DNA from: Candidatus Aenigmatarchaeota archaeon
Lineage (GTDB): Archaea; Aenigmatarchaeota; Aenigmatarchaeia; CG10238-14; SCSR01
Reading direction: 5' to 3'
DNA length: 64,000 bases
NCBI GenBank assembly: GCA_016181005.1
Contig: JACPAE010000003.1
Span: 62,001-126,000, forward strand
Shown: positions 16,792-25,380 of the stretch, in pieces
Numbering within the stretch: the first letter of the stretch is position 1
Layout of the letters: every line of letters begins with the position of its first letter
Notes under the pieces: model-generated
The model's input: the letters and a program-made list of their open reading frames with translations, nothing else
The model's database searches: none
Told to the model about the DNA's origin: nothing
Made by a program: the position numbers and the translations under genes

Positions 16792-17508
16792 TTAGCTCCC
16801 GAAATAGGTTTCTATTTTCCTTAATTTTTCTTCAAACCTGTCTCTCGTTGCAACTCGTATGTAAGCACGTCCGAGGAAATTATAAACTTTATAGAGTGGA
16901 TATATCATTGCGCTAGAAGCTGTCAAACCAGCGAGAATCCATGACCAAGAAGTATCACCTAATGTCATCTTTTTAGCCGAAACCCTTCTCCGCATATTTT
17001 CAGCTGCTTCAAAGAAATTTTTAATTTCCTTCGCATATGTTCCTGGAGGTCTGCGAGAGTCACCGCCGTATAGATACGCATACCAATCAGCTGCACCTTT
17101 CGGCCATTCAGGTACAAATCCTTGAACATTTTCAATAGCCAGATTTAACTGGTCCTCAGGTAAAGTTTGTAAATAATCTTTTTCAGTTAAGATTTCCCTA
17201 TGTTTGTCAAGAGCTTGTTTTGTCTCAATAAGACGTGCTAGAGCTTCTTCAGGTCTGTTTTCATAAAAACGTACATTGTGCTCATTACGAAACTTTTTCG
17301 GATCGTAATATAGATAGGCTAATTCTTCAAAAATAGGAGCGAATGGTGCATTAGCTTCAACTTGAACATTATGGGGTTTGACAAAACTTTCGTCTACATA
17401 ATTCCGTACACCATAGCAACTACCTGCACCGACCATTAAAGTAATTCCTGCTCCATATAAAAGTCCCTGTCGTCGCAAATGATTTAATATTTTTTTAGCA
17501 TACCTCAT
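16792..17508 (-). CDS. Hypothetical membrane protein, 238 residues
   Basis: I recognise no family. There is an N-terminal hydrophobic segment (LLYGAGITLMVGAGSCYGV, about 16-34) and a second helix near 190-207 (SWILAGLTASSAMIYPLY), with a roughly 150-residue soluble stretch between them. Both ends are basic, so the middle domain probably faces outside. It overlaps the next gene upstream by 4 bases (17505-17508), indicating co-transcription with the two orphan genes behind it. Confidence 0.6.
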   Translation of the reverse strand: MRYAKKILNHLRRQGLLYGAGITLMVGAGSCYGVRNYVDESFVKPHNVQVEANAPFAPIFEELAYLYYDPKKFRNEHNVRFYENRPEEALARLIETKQALDKHREILTEKDYLQTLPEDQLNLAIENVQGFVPEWPKGAADWYAYLYGGDSRRPPGTYAKEIKNFFEAAENMRRRVSAKKMTLGDTSWSWILAGLTASSAMIYPLYKVYNFLGRAYIRVATRDRFEEKLRKIETYFGS

Positions 17509-18251
17509 ATTACCAATTCACCTTCGGCAGAAATTTTTACAAAAGAAGGAGTGATATTATTGTCGTTGAAATATGTGGATAGTGAGCCCATCTCACAAGC
17601 TACATGACCTTCTATAACAAACTCTTGATCGCCCCTTAATTTATATGGTTTACCACCATCTCTTTTAGCCACACCTTTTCTTGGTTTCAATTTAAACCTA
17701 CCATCTAATTCCATGAGTTCTCCCGATATTCCACGTGAAGCATGAACAATTCCACTAAAATGCATGTGACACTCATAAAAATCGGTACGTACCTCATCAA
17801 AAGTTGGAGTCTGTCCTTTGTAGTCTAAGACTTTTTTTGCTTGAAATTCTCCACTAGCATCTAAGAAAATCACTGGCTCAAACTTGGAAGCATGAAGAAC
17901 TAGAACATTATCTAAGAGTGTTATCTGCTCAGATTCTAAAAAGTTTATACGCACTTTATCAGAAAATTTGGTTTTATATAAACCAGCGTTTTTCGAAACA
18001 GTTCCAGATGTGCTAAAATACAAAGGTCCGAGTCCATGATCTTCTACCGATTCGCACCTAATACGGATTATATACCCAGTTGGTATTTGAATTGCGGAGC
18101 CGTCGTAATCACGATTATCGGCTCTACCAGAAACATGACCTTTAAATGAATAACCTTGCTTGTCAGTACCCAAATAATTAGTTATAGAAATTTTGTCCAA
18201 ACGCGTTACTATAAAACTTTCTCCTACACCATCTAATTCAATTAAAGGCAT
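17505..18251 (-). CDS. Hypothetical protein, 248 residues
   Basis: I recognise no family. The protein is soluble and rich in beta-strand-like alternation (GYIIRIRCESVEDHGLG, KFEPVIFLDASGEFQAKK, EFVIEGHVACEMG), which suggests a beta-helix or stacked beta-sandwich. There is no signal peptide. Its short phrase LDKI.. near the start recurs in the 310-residue neighbour (ELDKITRLII), hinting at distant relationship. It is in the middle of a three-gene orphan operon. Confidence 0.6.
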   Translation of the reverse strand: MPLIELDGVGESFIVTRLDKISITNYLGTDKQGYSFKGHVSGRADNRDYDGSAIQIPTGYIIRIRCESVEDHGLGPLYFSTSGTVSKNAGLYKTKFSDKVRINFLESEQITLLDNVLVLHASKFEPVIFLDASGEFQAKKVLDYKGQTPTFDEVRTDFYECHMHFSGIVHASRGISGELMELDGRFKLKPRKGVAKRDGGKPYKLRGDQEFVIEGHVACEMGSLSTYFNDNNITPSFVKISAEGELVI

Positions 18252-18275
18252 ATCTTTATAATATCGATAAAATTT

Positions 18276-19208
18276 TTAAGCTTGCATGTTGCCCACAAGA
18301 TAGCCTCTGCCGTTATTGAAATCTAGCCTACCGCTGACTTTTCCACCATAAACGTGAGCTGTATGTTGTGGCAATGACCATCTACCTAACCCTTCTACAA
18401 AGAAATCGCCATCTACGGTGAAGAGGGGTGGTAAAAATAATATTTCTTCACCATAATGATTTGTTTCTATTCTTGGATTGTCTCCAGCAGAAAGTATTTT
18501 TCCATTATACTTGCGTACCTGAGCTCCAGTAGTTTCATCTACACGTCCGTCAGGAAAAACTAGCTTTACGTTAGGAGACATTGATGGTATGTAAACAATT
18601 CCTGATGATACGGGAGAACTTACTATATACCCAAGAAGAGCAGTTACACTAGCAGCAAGCCCTATAGCCATTCCTGGAATTACTAGATCCACAACTTTCC
18701 CCATTAGTCTGCCAACTCCAATCTTTCTCTCAGGTTTTTTATCGACAAGCTTACTTTTCAACAAAGCCATTTCTTCCTCCGAAATATATTCTGCCCATAT
18801 AGAAAAAGTCGTAGGGGATATGGCATTTAAAATGGAACCATCCACCATCCCTTCAGCAGTATAACTATTAAAATCAACTTTCATATTTCGAACATTGTAA
18901 CGAGGTTCAACAACACCGCTTAAGACTAAATTTTGTGGATGTTCTTCTACGCTCACGGATTCTATCGGTCTTTCACCAGGTCTGTAAAGTCTCACGCCCT
19001 CTCTGGGAAATGTTGCTTCATGGTCACCATAAACTCTCATTTCTTTAACATTCGAATAACTAAGTCCATTTACAGGAGTGGTAGCAATTACGCCTTTACG
19101 AATTATCAGTCTAGTAATTTTGTCTAATTCTCCAATAGCAAAATGCTCGCCTTGTTCAGATACTCCAGGATTAACTAGCAGTTCTTTTTCCAATTCCTGA
19201 ACTGGCAT
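18276..19208 (-). CDS. Hypothetical protein with internal membrane segment, 310 residues
   Basis: I recognise no family. The N-terminal 155 residues are beta-rich and soluble. A hydrophobic stretch about 160-195 (VIPGMAIGLAASVTALLGYIV) probably makes one membrane pass, followed by another beta-rich half with Gly turns (FVEGLGRWSLPQHTAHVYGGK). It is the first gene of the orphan block and lies 24 bases before the 248-residue gene. A TATA-like segment lies upstream near 19225-19240. Confidence 0.6.
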   Translation of the reverse strand: MPVQELEKELLVNPGVSEQGEHFAIGELDKITRLIIRKGVIATTPVNGLSYSNVKEMRVYGDHEATFPREGVRLYRPGERPIESVSVEEHPQNLVLSGVVEPRYNVRNMKVDFNSYTAEGMVDGSILNAISPTTFSIWAEYISEEEMALLKSKLVDKKPERKIGVGRLMGKVVDLVIPGMAIGLAASVTALLGYIVSSPVSSGIVYIPSMSPNVKLVFPDGRVDETTGAQVRKYNGKILSAGDNPRIETNHYGEEILFLPPLFTVDGDFFVEGLGRWSLPQHTAHVYGGKVSGRLDFNNGRGYLVGNMQA

Positions 19209-19298
19209 AAAATATATTAACCATAAAAGTATTTAAAAGGCTTTAATTCTTTTTTTTAAATCTTTATTACATTACTTGTCCAACTTTATTTAGATAGC

Positions 19299-19580
19299 AT
19301 GCCAATCAGCACAGCGCCGTACAAAAGGTCCTACAAGCACGGCATATCCAGGGGAAGGGAGGCGCTGGCTGTATGCGACGGCTGCGGCAGGCAGGTGCCG
19401 AGATACAAGACATTTCCGGTAAGGCGCGGCATGAGGATAAACGATCCCGTGATTATGCAGCAGATAGACAGAAGGATGATTCATATGATGTCAAGGGTCA
19501 TGAGATACTGCCCAAGCTGCGCGAGATTCAGGAGAATTTCGCAGCCCGGCAAAAGCGTTAGGAAGAAGGGCATGAGGTAA
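19299..19580 (+). CDS. rps26e: Small ribosomal subunit protein eS26-like
   Basis: The 93 residues resemble eS26: a Gly/Arg-rich start, the first zinc knuckle CDGCGRQVPRYK, and a second pair YCPSCARFRR, followed by a basic tail. The CxxC..CxxC set binds one zinc in the family. It is shorter and more divergent than euryarchaeal homologues. It lies 4 bases before the pilus ATPase gene and may share its transcript. Confidence 0.7.
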   Translation: MPISTAPYKRSYKHGISRGREALAVCDGCGRQVPRYKTFPVRRGMRINDPVIMQQIDRRMIHMMSRVMRYCPSCARFRRISQPGKSVRKKGMR

Positions 19581-19584
19581 GCCC

Positions 19585-21342
19585 ATGTTGGACAAGATAA
19601 AGAACTTGAGGGGAATTTTCCACAGGCGCCTGTCGCAGGAAGAGAAACCGGAGGAGCCGCTGCCGGGCTTTAGAATCAACCTGTCGACAAGGATCGTCGA
19701 GCTGCCAAGCTTTCCCGACGTAACAAAGGCCAATGTCATCTACCCGATAATGGAGCCTTTCTCCTACGTGCAAATCAAGTGGGACGATGAGGGCAAGTCC
19801 CTGCTCTACAACCTGATCGAGCCTGTGCTGACTGAAAACGAGAAGAAGCTTTTGGACAAACTCTCCGAGGCGCTGATCCAGATGGTTGAAGTAGAAATGG
19901 GCTCCTTGAAAGAGCCTGACAAAGCTATCGCCTATCTCCAAAAGCAGATGAACAAGATTCTGAAGGATTTTGGCATGCAGCTAACGCCCAACGAGTATGT
20001 CAAGATGATGTATTTTGTCTACAGGAACTTTTTGGGATACAACGAGATAAATTCATTGATGCACGATGCCAATATAGAGGACATAAGCTGCGACGGCGTC
20101 GACACTCCTGTGTATGTCGTCCACAGAAAGTACGGCTCTGTCAGGACAAATATTGTTTTTGCGAATGTGGACAGGCTGAGGGAATTCGTAGTGAAGCTAG
20201 CTGAAAGGTCTGGGAGGTATGTAAGCTATGCCGAGCCCATACTTGACGGAACTTTGTCGGACGGCTCCAGAGTTTCGGCAACCTTGGCCGGCGACGTTGC
20301 CACAAGAGGGCCGACGTTTACAATAAGAAAGTTCGGTGACAAGCCACTCTCGCCCACCGAGCAGATTGCGCTGAACACTGCAACCCCGGAAATGTTTGCG
20401 TATTTTTGGTACTTGGTGGAGCACGGCGCGAACATGCTGCTTGTGGGCGGCACTGCAACCGGCAAGACGACCTTCCTGAACAGCATCTGCATGTTCATTC
20501 CGCCTGAGAAGAAGATAGTGAGCATAGAAGACACCAAGGAGATTCGGGTTCCGCACGAGCACTGGGTCTCGGGCTTGACAAGGACAGGATTTGGCATCCC
20601 ATTGCCGACGGGTGAGAAGTATGGCGAGATTACGATGTACGACCTGCTAAAGGAGAGCTTCAGGCAGAACCCTGATTATGTCATTGTTGGGGAGACAAGG
20701 GGCAAGGAGGCCTATGTCATGTTCCAAGGAATGGCGTCCGGCCACACTTCTTTGAGCACATTCCACGCCGGCTCTGTCGACGCGGTCATCAAAAGGCTGA
20801 CGTCACCTCCAATAGAGCTTTCGCCGATATTGGTAGAGAGTCTGAATGTGATTGCTATAATGTCGCACTCGAAGGAGAAGGGCGGCGATGCGAGAAGGGT
20901 AAGGGAAATTGTCGAGATTATTTCCGTAGATTCGAAGACTGAAGAGGTTAAGACCAACCTTGTTTTCCTGTGGAACCCAGCGACAGATACTTTTGAAAAA
21001 GTCAACGACAGCCAGATCATACCGAAGCTGCTGGAGGCCAGGGGAGGAAACATTGAGGAAGCGAAGAGAGAGCTGGAAAAAAGAAAGGTTGTTCTGGAAT
21101 GGCTGCTTGATAGGGAAGTGAAGGACTATACAGAGCTTGTCAAGTACGTCAACATGTACTACAAGGAGCCTGAAAAACTTTTCCAGATGATAGGGAAGCT
21201 GGAGGAGTGGAAAAAGAAAGAACCCCCTGTGGAAAGGCCTGTTGAGAAAAAGGTGGAAATTAAGCAAGTCGAGGAGATGCCAAGGCGAGAATCTATCCTG
21301 TCTTTACTGGGATTCAAAGTAGTGAAAGAACGTGCACACTAA
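19585..21342 (+). CDS. Type IV pilus/secretion ATPase (GspE/TadA-ArlI family)
   Basis: The 585 residues contain an N-terminal linker domain and a RecA-like motor domain: Walker A GGTATGKTT (near 291-299), the Asp box VSIEDTKE, the Walker B region YVIVGETRG and the His box FHAGS. These ATPases hexamerise under the membrane and power pilus or archaellum assembly. A charged C-terminal extension of about 100 residues (KEPEKLFQMIGKLEEWKKK...) follows the motor. The two downstream genes encode the matching membrane platform. No archaellin genes are seen, so a pilus rather than an archaellum is favoured. Confidence 0.92.
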   Translation: MLDKIKNLRGIFHRRLSQEEKPEEPLPGFRINLSTRIVELPSFPDVTKANVIYPIMEPFSYVQIKWDDEGKSLLYNLIEPVLTENEKKLLDKLSEALIQMVEVEMGSLKEPDKAIAYLQKQMNKILKDFGMQLTPNEYVKMMYFVYRNFLGYNEINSLMHDANIEDISCDGVDTPVYVVHRKYGSVRTNIVFANVDRLREFVVKLAERSGRYVSYAEPILDGTLSDGSRVSATLAGDVATRGPTFTIRKFGDKPLSPTEQIALNTATPEMFAYFWYLVEHGANMLLVGGTATGKTTFLNSICMFIPPEKKIVSIEDTKEIRVPHEHWVSGLTRTGFGIPLPTGEKYGEITMYDLLKESFRQNPDYVIVGETRGKEAYVMFQGMASGHTSLSTFHAGSVDAVIKRLTSPPIELSPILVESLNVIAIMSHSKEKGGDARRVREIVEIISVDSKTEEVKTNLVFLWNPATDTFEKVNDSQIIPKLLEARGGNIEEAKRELEKRKVVLEWLLDREVKDYTELVKYVNMYYKEPEKLFQMIGKLEEWKKKEPPVERPVEKKVEIKQVEEMPRRESILSLLGFKVVKERAH

Positions 21343-21379
21343 TCTTTAGGTTAGGAAAACCAATATTATTTTAGGTAAA

Positions 21380-22252
21380 ATGGTAAGCTACACCACTATA
21401 GCCACTGTCCTGTTCGGCGGGTTTGTTGACAGGTACGGGAGATACTTCGGCTTCCTGAGGGACAGCTTGCCGAGAGCCGACATCAAAATTCCGTTCAGGA
21501 GCTATGTCAGCTTCGCTGTTCTTACCGCTGTTATAATGTTCTTGGCTTCGCTTGTCGGTGTAACGATAGCGACTGCCTATCTCGACCTCCAAATGCTGAA
21601 CAAGGCAGTACTGATAATCACGTTGCCAATTTCCATCTCCCTGATAATCTTTGTCTTATTGATTTTGTACCCTTACCAAAAAACCTCGGGCAGGAGGAAG
21701 GACATTGACATCAACCTGCCGTTTGCGTTGACCCACATGGGCGCCATAGCAGAGTCTGGTGTGCCACCCTACATGGTCTTCAAGCTTATCAGCGGTTTTG
21801 AGGAGTACGGGGAAATCGCAAGGGAGTCGAGAATTCTTGTCAGGAACATGGACGCCTTCGGCGTCGACCCGCTTACTGCAATAAGGGAGCTTGCAGAAAG
21901 GACTCCCAGCAACGAGTTCCGGCAGATTCTCCTTGGCATCATAAGCACTACGGAAAGCGGCGGGGATGTCAAGACCTACATCAAGAATGCGGGCGAGCAG
22001 GCGCTGTTCAACTGGAAGCTCAAAAGGGAAAAGTTCATGCAGCAACTGTCAGCGTACGCGGAATTCTACACAGGAATCTTGATTGCGGCTCCGCTTTTCA
22101 TCATATCCCTTTTCGCTGTCATGAACATGATCCAGCCCAACATAGGAGGCTATGACATTCTGACACTGACCAAGCTCAGCATTTACGGCTTGGTGCCCAT
22201 GCTTAACATCGGGTTCATCCTTTTCCTCAAAGGCGTGGAGGTTGAGATGTGA
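21380..22252 (+). CDS. Type IV pilus platform membrane protein 1 (TadC/FlaJ-like)
   Basis: The 290 residues have the T2SSF domain pattern: two N-terminal membrane helices (about 35-55 and 72-95), a cytoplasmic helical bundle (NLPFALTHMGAIAESGVPPY..FKLIS) and two C-terminal helices (about 228-250 and 263-283). The LxxGGxxxxxI-type signature ISTTESGGDVKTYI is typical. It lies 37 bases after the ATPase gene and overlaps the next gene by the TGATG junction. Confidence 0.88.
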   Translation: MVSYTTIATVLFGGFVDRYGRYFGFLRDSLPRADIKIPFRSYVSFAVLTAVIMFLASLVGVTIATAYLDLQMLNKAVLIITLPISISLIIFVLLILYPYQKTSGRRKDIDINLPFALTHMGAIAESGVPPYMVFKLISGFEEYGEIARESRILVRNMDAFGVDPLTAIRELAERTPSNEFRQILLGIISTTESGGDVKTYIKNAGEQALFNWKLKREKFMQQLSAYAEFYTGILIAAPLFIISLFAVMNMIQPNIGGYDILTLTKLSIYGLVPMLNIGFILFLKGVEVEM

Positions 22253-23079
22253 TGGTTAGATTCAGGACGCTGATCTTTGTCGCGCTCTCGCTTTACATAG
22301 CATCGGCCTTGGTGAACTACTTTTACCTGACGAAAGTAACCGACTTTGCCTCGTCGCTCTACATAGCATTCGCTGTCGTAATTGCGTCGCCGCTTGTTGC
22401 GATAAAGTATTTTGAAAACAGGAAGATAAAGCAGATTGAGCAGAATTTCCCTGTATTTCTCCAGGATTTCGTGGAGACGATAAGAGGAGGCATGACCGTC
22501 CCCCAGGCGTTCAAGGCAATCTCAAACAACGAGTACGGCTCGCTGACTCCGCTGGTCAAGAAGATGAGCGCACAGCTAGACTGGGGCATACCAGTTGAGA
22601 TAGTGCTGAGAAATTTCGCCAAAGCTACAAGCTCCAAAATAATTTCCAGGGTTGTGTCGACTGTAATGGAAAGCCACAAATTCGGCGGCAAGCTTACAGA
22701 CACCTTCGAGGCGCTGAGCAAGACCGCGATAGAAGTGGAGAGGCTGAGGGCTGAGAGAAGGCTCTTCCTAAACTCGCAGATAGTGACCGGCTACATAATT
22801 TACTTTGTCTTCCTTGCTGTCATCATAGGCCTGGAGAAGTATCTTGTGCCCAGCTTGGGCCAGGTTCCGCAGACGACCTTGACTGCGGTTGGGAACACAG
22901 TAAACCAGGCGAACATTGCGCAAGAGTACAAGGAATTGTTTAGAAACTTGATTGTTATGCAGGGCCTTTTTGCAGGACTGACTGTCGGGAAGATGGCAGA
23001 AGGTGCTCTAGTGTCCGGTGTGAAGCACAGCATTTTCATGACAGTTGTCGGCATAACAGTTTTCTTGATACTTGGCTAG
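22252..23079 (+). CDS. Type IV pilus platform membrane protein 2 (TadC/FlaJ-like)
   Basis: This 275-residue T2SSF-like protein is paralogous to its upstream neighbour: two N-terminal helices, a cytoplasmic domain with FLQDFVETIRGGMTVPQAFKAI, FGGKLTDTFEAL, and two or three C-terminal helices. ATG 22252 is chosen over GTG 22249 because it forms a TGATG stop-start overlap. In archaea the two platform halves can be split in two genes, as seen here. It converges with the pilin genes and overlaps the first by 4 bases. Confidence 0.87.
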   Translation: MVRFRTLIFVALSLYIASALVNYFYLTKVTDFASSLYIAFAVVIASPLVAIKYFENRKIKQIEQNFPVFLQDFVETIRGGMTVPQAFKAISNNEYGSLTPLVKKMSAQLDWGIPVEIVLRNFAKATSSKIISRVVSTVMESHKFGGKLTDTFEALSKTAIEVERLRAERRLFLNSQIVTGYIIYFVFLAVIIGLEKYLVPSLGQVPQTTLTAVGNTVNQANIAQEYKELFRNLIVMQGLFAGLTVGKMAEGALVSGVKHSIFMTVVGITVFLILG

Positions 23080-23522
23080 CATGCAGCGACGTCGGACGAC
23101 TCTGCCTGGTCGGTTACTGCGCTGCAGTTTGAATATATCCAGATCTTGTCGTAATTGGTTCCACCAATGGTTTGGTTGAACGTACCTAGCTGGCTTGGCT
23201 TTAATACCAGATAATTGCCGCTTGTATCATTCAACGCGAAGGACACTTGGCTCGAATTCAGAAAAACGATTTGGACTGTGATGTTGCCTAGGGTTATTCT
23301 GCCGTTGTTTTTTATTATTCCGGAGATATTGTTGTTGCAGTATCTAAGGTTTGATATGTCCAAGGCCCCGTTGCTGCAGATGACTTGGTGCTCGCCTTCT
23401 TTTCTGACAATGCCTGTGGACGTCTGGGTAAAGCCGGATAGCCAGACGCTTATCAAGCCGCCTATGCCGACAGTGAATGCTATCAGCAGAACAGTTGCAA
23501 CAAGGGGAGACAAACCTTTCAT
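23076..23522 (-). CDS. Type IV pilin-like protein with class III signal peptide (1)
   Basis: The 148 residues start MKGLSPLVATVLLIAFTVGIGGLISVWLSG, an archaeal pilin N-terminus: a Lys-Gly cleavage site for the PibD-like peptidase directly before the hydrophobic helix that packs in the fibre core. The C-terminal domain is polar and Asn-rich and has several Cys residues. It is convergent with, and touches, the platform gene. It directly follows the second pilin gene (stop and start adjacent). Confidence 0.85.
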   Translation of the reverse strand: MKGLSPLVATVLLIAFTVGIGGLISVWLSGFTQTSTGIVRKEGEHQVICSNGALDISNLRYCNNNISGIIKNNGRITLGNITVQIVFLNSSQVSFALNDTSGNYLVLKPSQLGTFNQTIGGTNYDKIWIYSNCSAVTDQAESSDVAAC

Positions 23523-23933
23523 TTACCCACCGCAAACACTTGCCCTACTTAATTCAGGGCAGTTTGTCTTTATAAGCAATCTTGAAAAGTCCGATGACAC
23601 GCCGGTTACTGTATAGCTTCTTATCGAGTTGCCAACCAGCGTGGTATTAAGAGGGTTTTCGGAAATTGTGCCGTTGCTGTATTCGACATAGGCTGTAATG
23701 TTCAGGGAAGCGCTTCGTATGTTGTTCAAGGAGAAGAGAAGGGTTCCCCCGGTTGAATTGAGCCTGCAGCTTAAAAATTCGAACTGCGCAACCCTGCAGT
23801 CGGCCGTCGTCCTGTTTTCAACAGGCAAGGATTTTTCCACGAACGTCGAACTCCAGTAGGCGAGGACGCCCGCAATGGTCATTGTTATAGCTATCAAGAG
23901 AACCGAAGCTACAATAGGGGAAATTCCTTTCAT
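23523..23933 (-). CDS. Type IV pilin-like protein with class III signal peptide (2)
   Basis: ATG 23933 gives a 136-residue pilin starting MKGISPIVASVLLIAITMTIAGVLAYW, with the same Lys-Gly cleavage site and fibre helix as its neighbour. The longer frame from 24008 would bury the signal in the middle and is rejected. The C-terminal domain is Asn/Thr-rich with paired Cys (ADCRVAQFEFLSC). It is the upstream pilin of a two-gene unit, probably the filament subunits moved by the 19.6-23.1 kb motor. Confidence 0.85.
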   Translation of the reverse strand: MKGISPIVASVLLIAITMTIAGVLAYWSSTFVEKSLPVENRTTADCRVAQFEFLSCRLNSTGGTLLFSLNNIRSASLNITAYVEYSNGTISENPLNTTLVGNSIRSYTVTGVSSDFSRLLIKTNCPELSRASVCGG

Positions 23934-24016
23934 GGCTTTCTGAATAAACTTGTGATTCTGACCGTATAAATATTGTTTATCATCAGTTTTATTACCTCGG
24001 ACTGCCAAAGAGATTT

Positions 24017-24559
24017 ATGGCAAAGGCCAGGAAAAAAGATTCCGTCGTTGTTTACAAGATTGTCACTCTCATTGCGATCGGAGTTGCACTTGTTGCTCTT
24101 GCCCAGCTTTGGCTGAACCCTGGATTCATACCGACGTCTTTGTTGCCAATTTCTGAATTGTCGACGCAGGGCTACACCCAGGTTGCCGCTCAGGCGTCTG
24201 CAAGCGGAGATGTTGGACTGGTCACGATAACCGGAAACTGCTATGAGATTGTTGCCAACACTGAACCGGCGCAGGCAGAGTCTATAGCTAACGGATTGGA
24301 AGGTGTAGTTGGCGCAAGGCCGAACACGCACGACTTGATGAAGGATGAGCTTGACGCTCTCGGGATTGGGGTCGTGATGGTGAAGATAGTCGACATGAGA
24401 GACAATACTTTTATCGGCAGGCTGATTCTTAGGCAGGGCCAGAATATTGTCAGCCTTGACTCAAGGCCAAGCGACGGCATTGCCATTGCTGTCAGAGTTG
24501 GTGCGCCTATCTATATAGAGGACAATTTGCTTAAAGCACAGGGGAAGTATGTTTGCTGA
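24017..24559 (+). CDS. Membrane-anchored bifunctional nuclease (DUF151) domain protein
   Basis: The 180 residues have a basic N-terminus, one membrane helix (about 13-33), then a DUF151 bifunctional-nuclease domain at about 80-175 with the typical FIGRLIL and SRPSDGIAIAVRVGAPIYI. In characterised members the domain has DNase and RNase activity. The positive-inside rule places the domain outside the cytoplasm. It is divergent from the pilin pair and overlaps the next gene by 11 bases. A DNA-uptake or scavenging role is inference from location. Confidence 0.8.
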   Translation: MAKARKKDSVVVYKIVTLIAIGVALVALAQLWLNPGFIPTSLLPISELSTQGYTQVAAQASASGDVGLVTITGNCYEIVANTEPAQAESIANGLEGVVGARPNTHDLMKDELDALGIGVVMVKIVDMRDNTFIGRLILRQGQNIVSLDSRPSDGIAIAVRVGAPIYIEDNLLKAQGKYVC

Positions 24560-24869
24560 TCTTGTTGATATTCCCATCGACTCATTAATTTTAGCGCATC
24601 CTGAAGTAAGAAAGAATAAAGTAGGTAGATATGTAATGAGCTTTGTATCTCAGAAGAATATCGAACCCGTATCTGTAACAAAGTGCGTTACTAATGGAAA
24701 TTACTATTTGACAGACGGTCATCATAGAGTAGTTGCAGCTTATTTCTTAGGAAATCGGCATATTAGAGCACAGACTTTGCCATGTACATATGATGTCCCG
24801 GAATGTAATGGAAAGTGTAGCGAAGGTGATGGAGCGTATTCTATACAGAATATTGTGCTTGTAGGGTGA
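24549..24869 (+). CDS. ParB/sulfiredoxin-like domain protein
   Basis: The 106 residues hold a ParB/Srx-like fold: an N-terminal VDIPIDSLIL strand, then the signature YYLTDGHHRVVAAYFLG, in which the GHHR segment forms the nucleotide-binding loop. Such domains occur in ParB CTPases, nucleases and phosphotransferases; this short version has no HTH domain. A C-terminal Cys cluster (CTYDVPECNGKC) is unusual. Translation is probably coupled to the membrane nuclease gene it overlaps. Confidence 0.68.
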   Translation: MFADLVDIPIDSLILAHPEVRKNKVGRYVMSFVSQKNIEPVSVTKCVTNGNYYLTDGHHRVVAAYFLGNRHIRAQTLPCTYDVPECNGKCSEGDGAYSIQNIVLVG

Positions 24870-25145
24870 TTATTTTTTAGCGGCTTTAAATTTCTCCCCG
24901 AAATCTTCCGCCTCTTCAAGAAGCTTCTTCCCTGCCTTCTCCAGGGCAGTTCTAGGCGAGCCGCGTGAAGTTTCCACAAGCACCTTGGGCTTGGACAAAT
25001 AAGGATGCTCTCTTATAGTTGCGGCCTCTTTCACGGACGAATCCTCCCATAATTTATCCTTGACCATGTTGGCAAAACCTATAGTCTCGTCCTCAAATTC
25101 AACAATCATTCTCTTGTCGCTTTCTTCAATTTTCTTTAGCTCCAT
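24870..25145 (-). CDS. rpoL: DNA-directed RNA polymerase subunit L (Rpo11)
   Basis: The 91 residues match the archaeal Rpb11-like subunit that dimerises with Rpo3: an FANMVKDKLWED helix in place of the usual TxxN..R..L, the strand following V..AA, HPYLSKPKVLVET and a C-terminal helix (ALEKAGKKLLEEAEDF). It converges on the ParB-like gene with no gap (24869/24870). It is a housekeeping marker for archaeal origin. Confidence 0.88.
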   Translation of the reverse strand: MELKKIEESDKRMIVEFEDETIGFANMVKDKLWEDSSVKEAATIREHPYLSKPKVLVETSRGSPRTALEKAGKKLLEEAEDFGEKFKAAKK

Positions 25146-25380
25146 GATGCCACCATTAAAGTTTGTATTGAAGAGTATTTAAAATCTAGGTATGCCGGTT
25201 CTGTCGCAGATACGGATGAGAGGGTAGAAATGTCGAATACGGGTGATAAAGTAATTGATCTAAATTATTGGTTCTTTGGGATCTAAACATGTTGTTTCTA
25301 GTTATAAGACATATTAAAAGACTAAAAATGCAAAACTGTTAGAGATTTAAAGTTTAACACCAAATATTTAAACTGATAGA

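Noticed and set aside
25146-25380. Gene in the 235-base gap after rpoL
   Set aside because: Only an 18-codon frame with no recognisable content; probably promoter and untranslated DNA.
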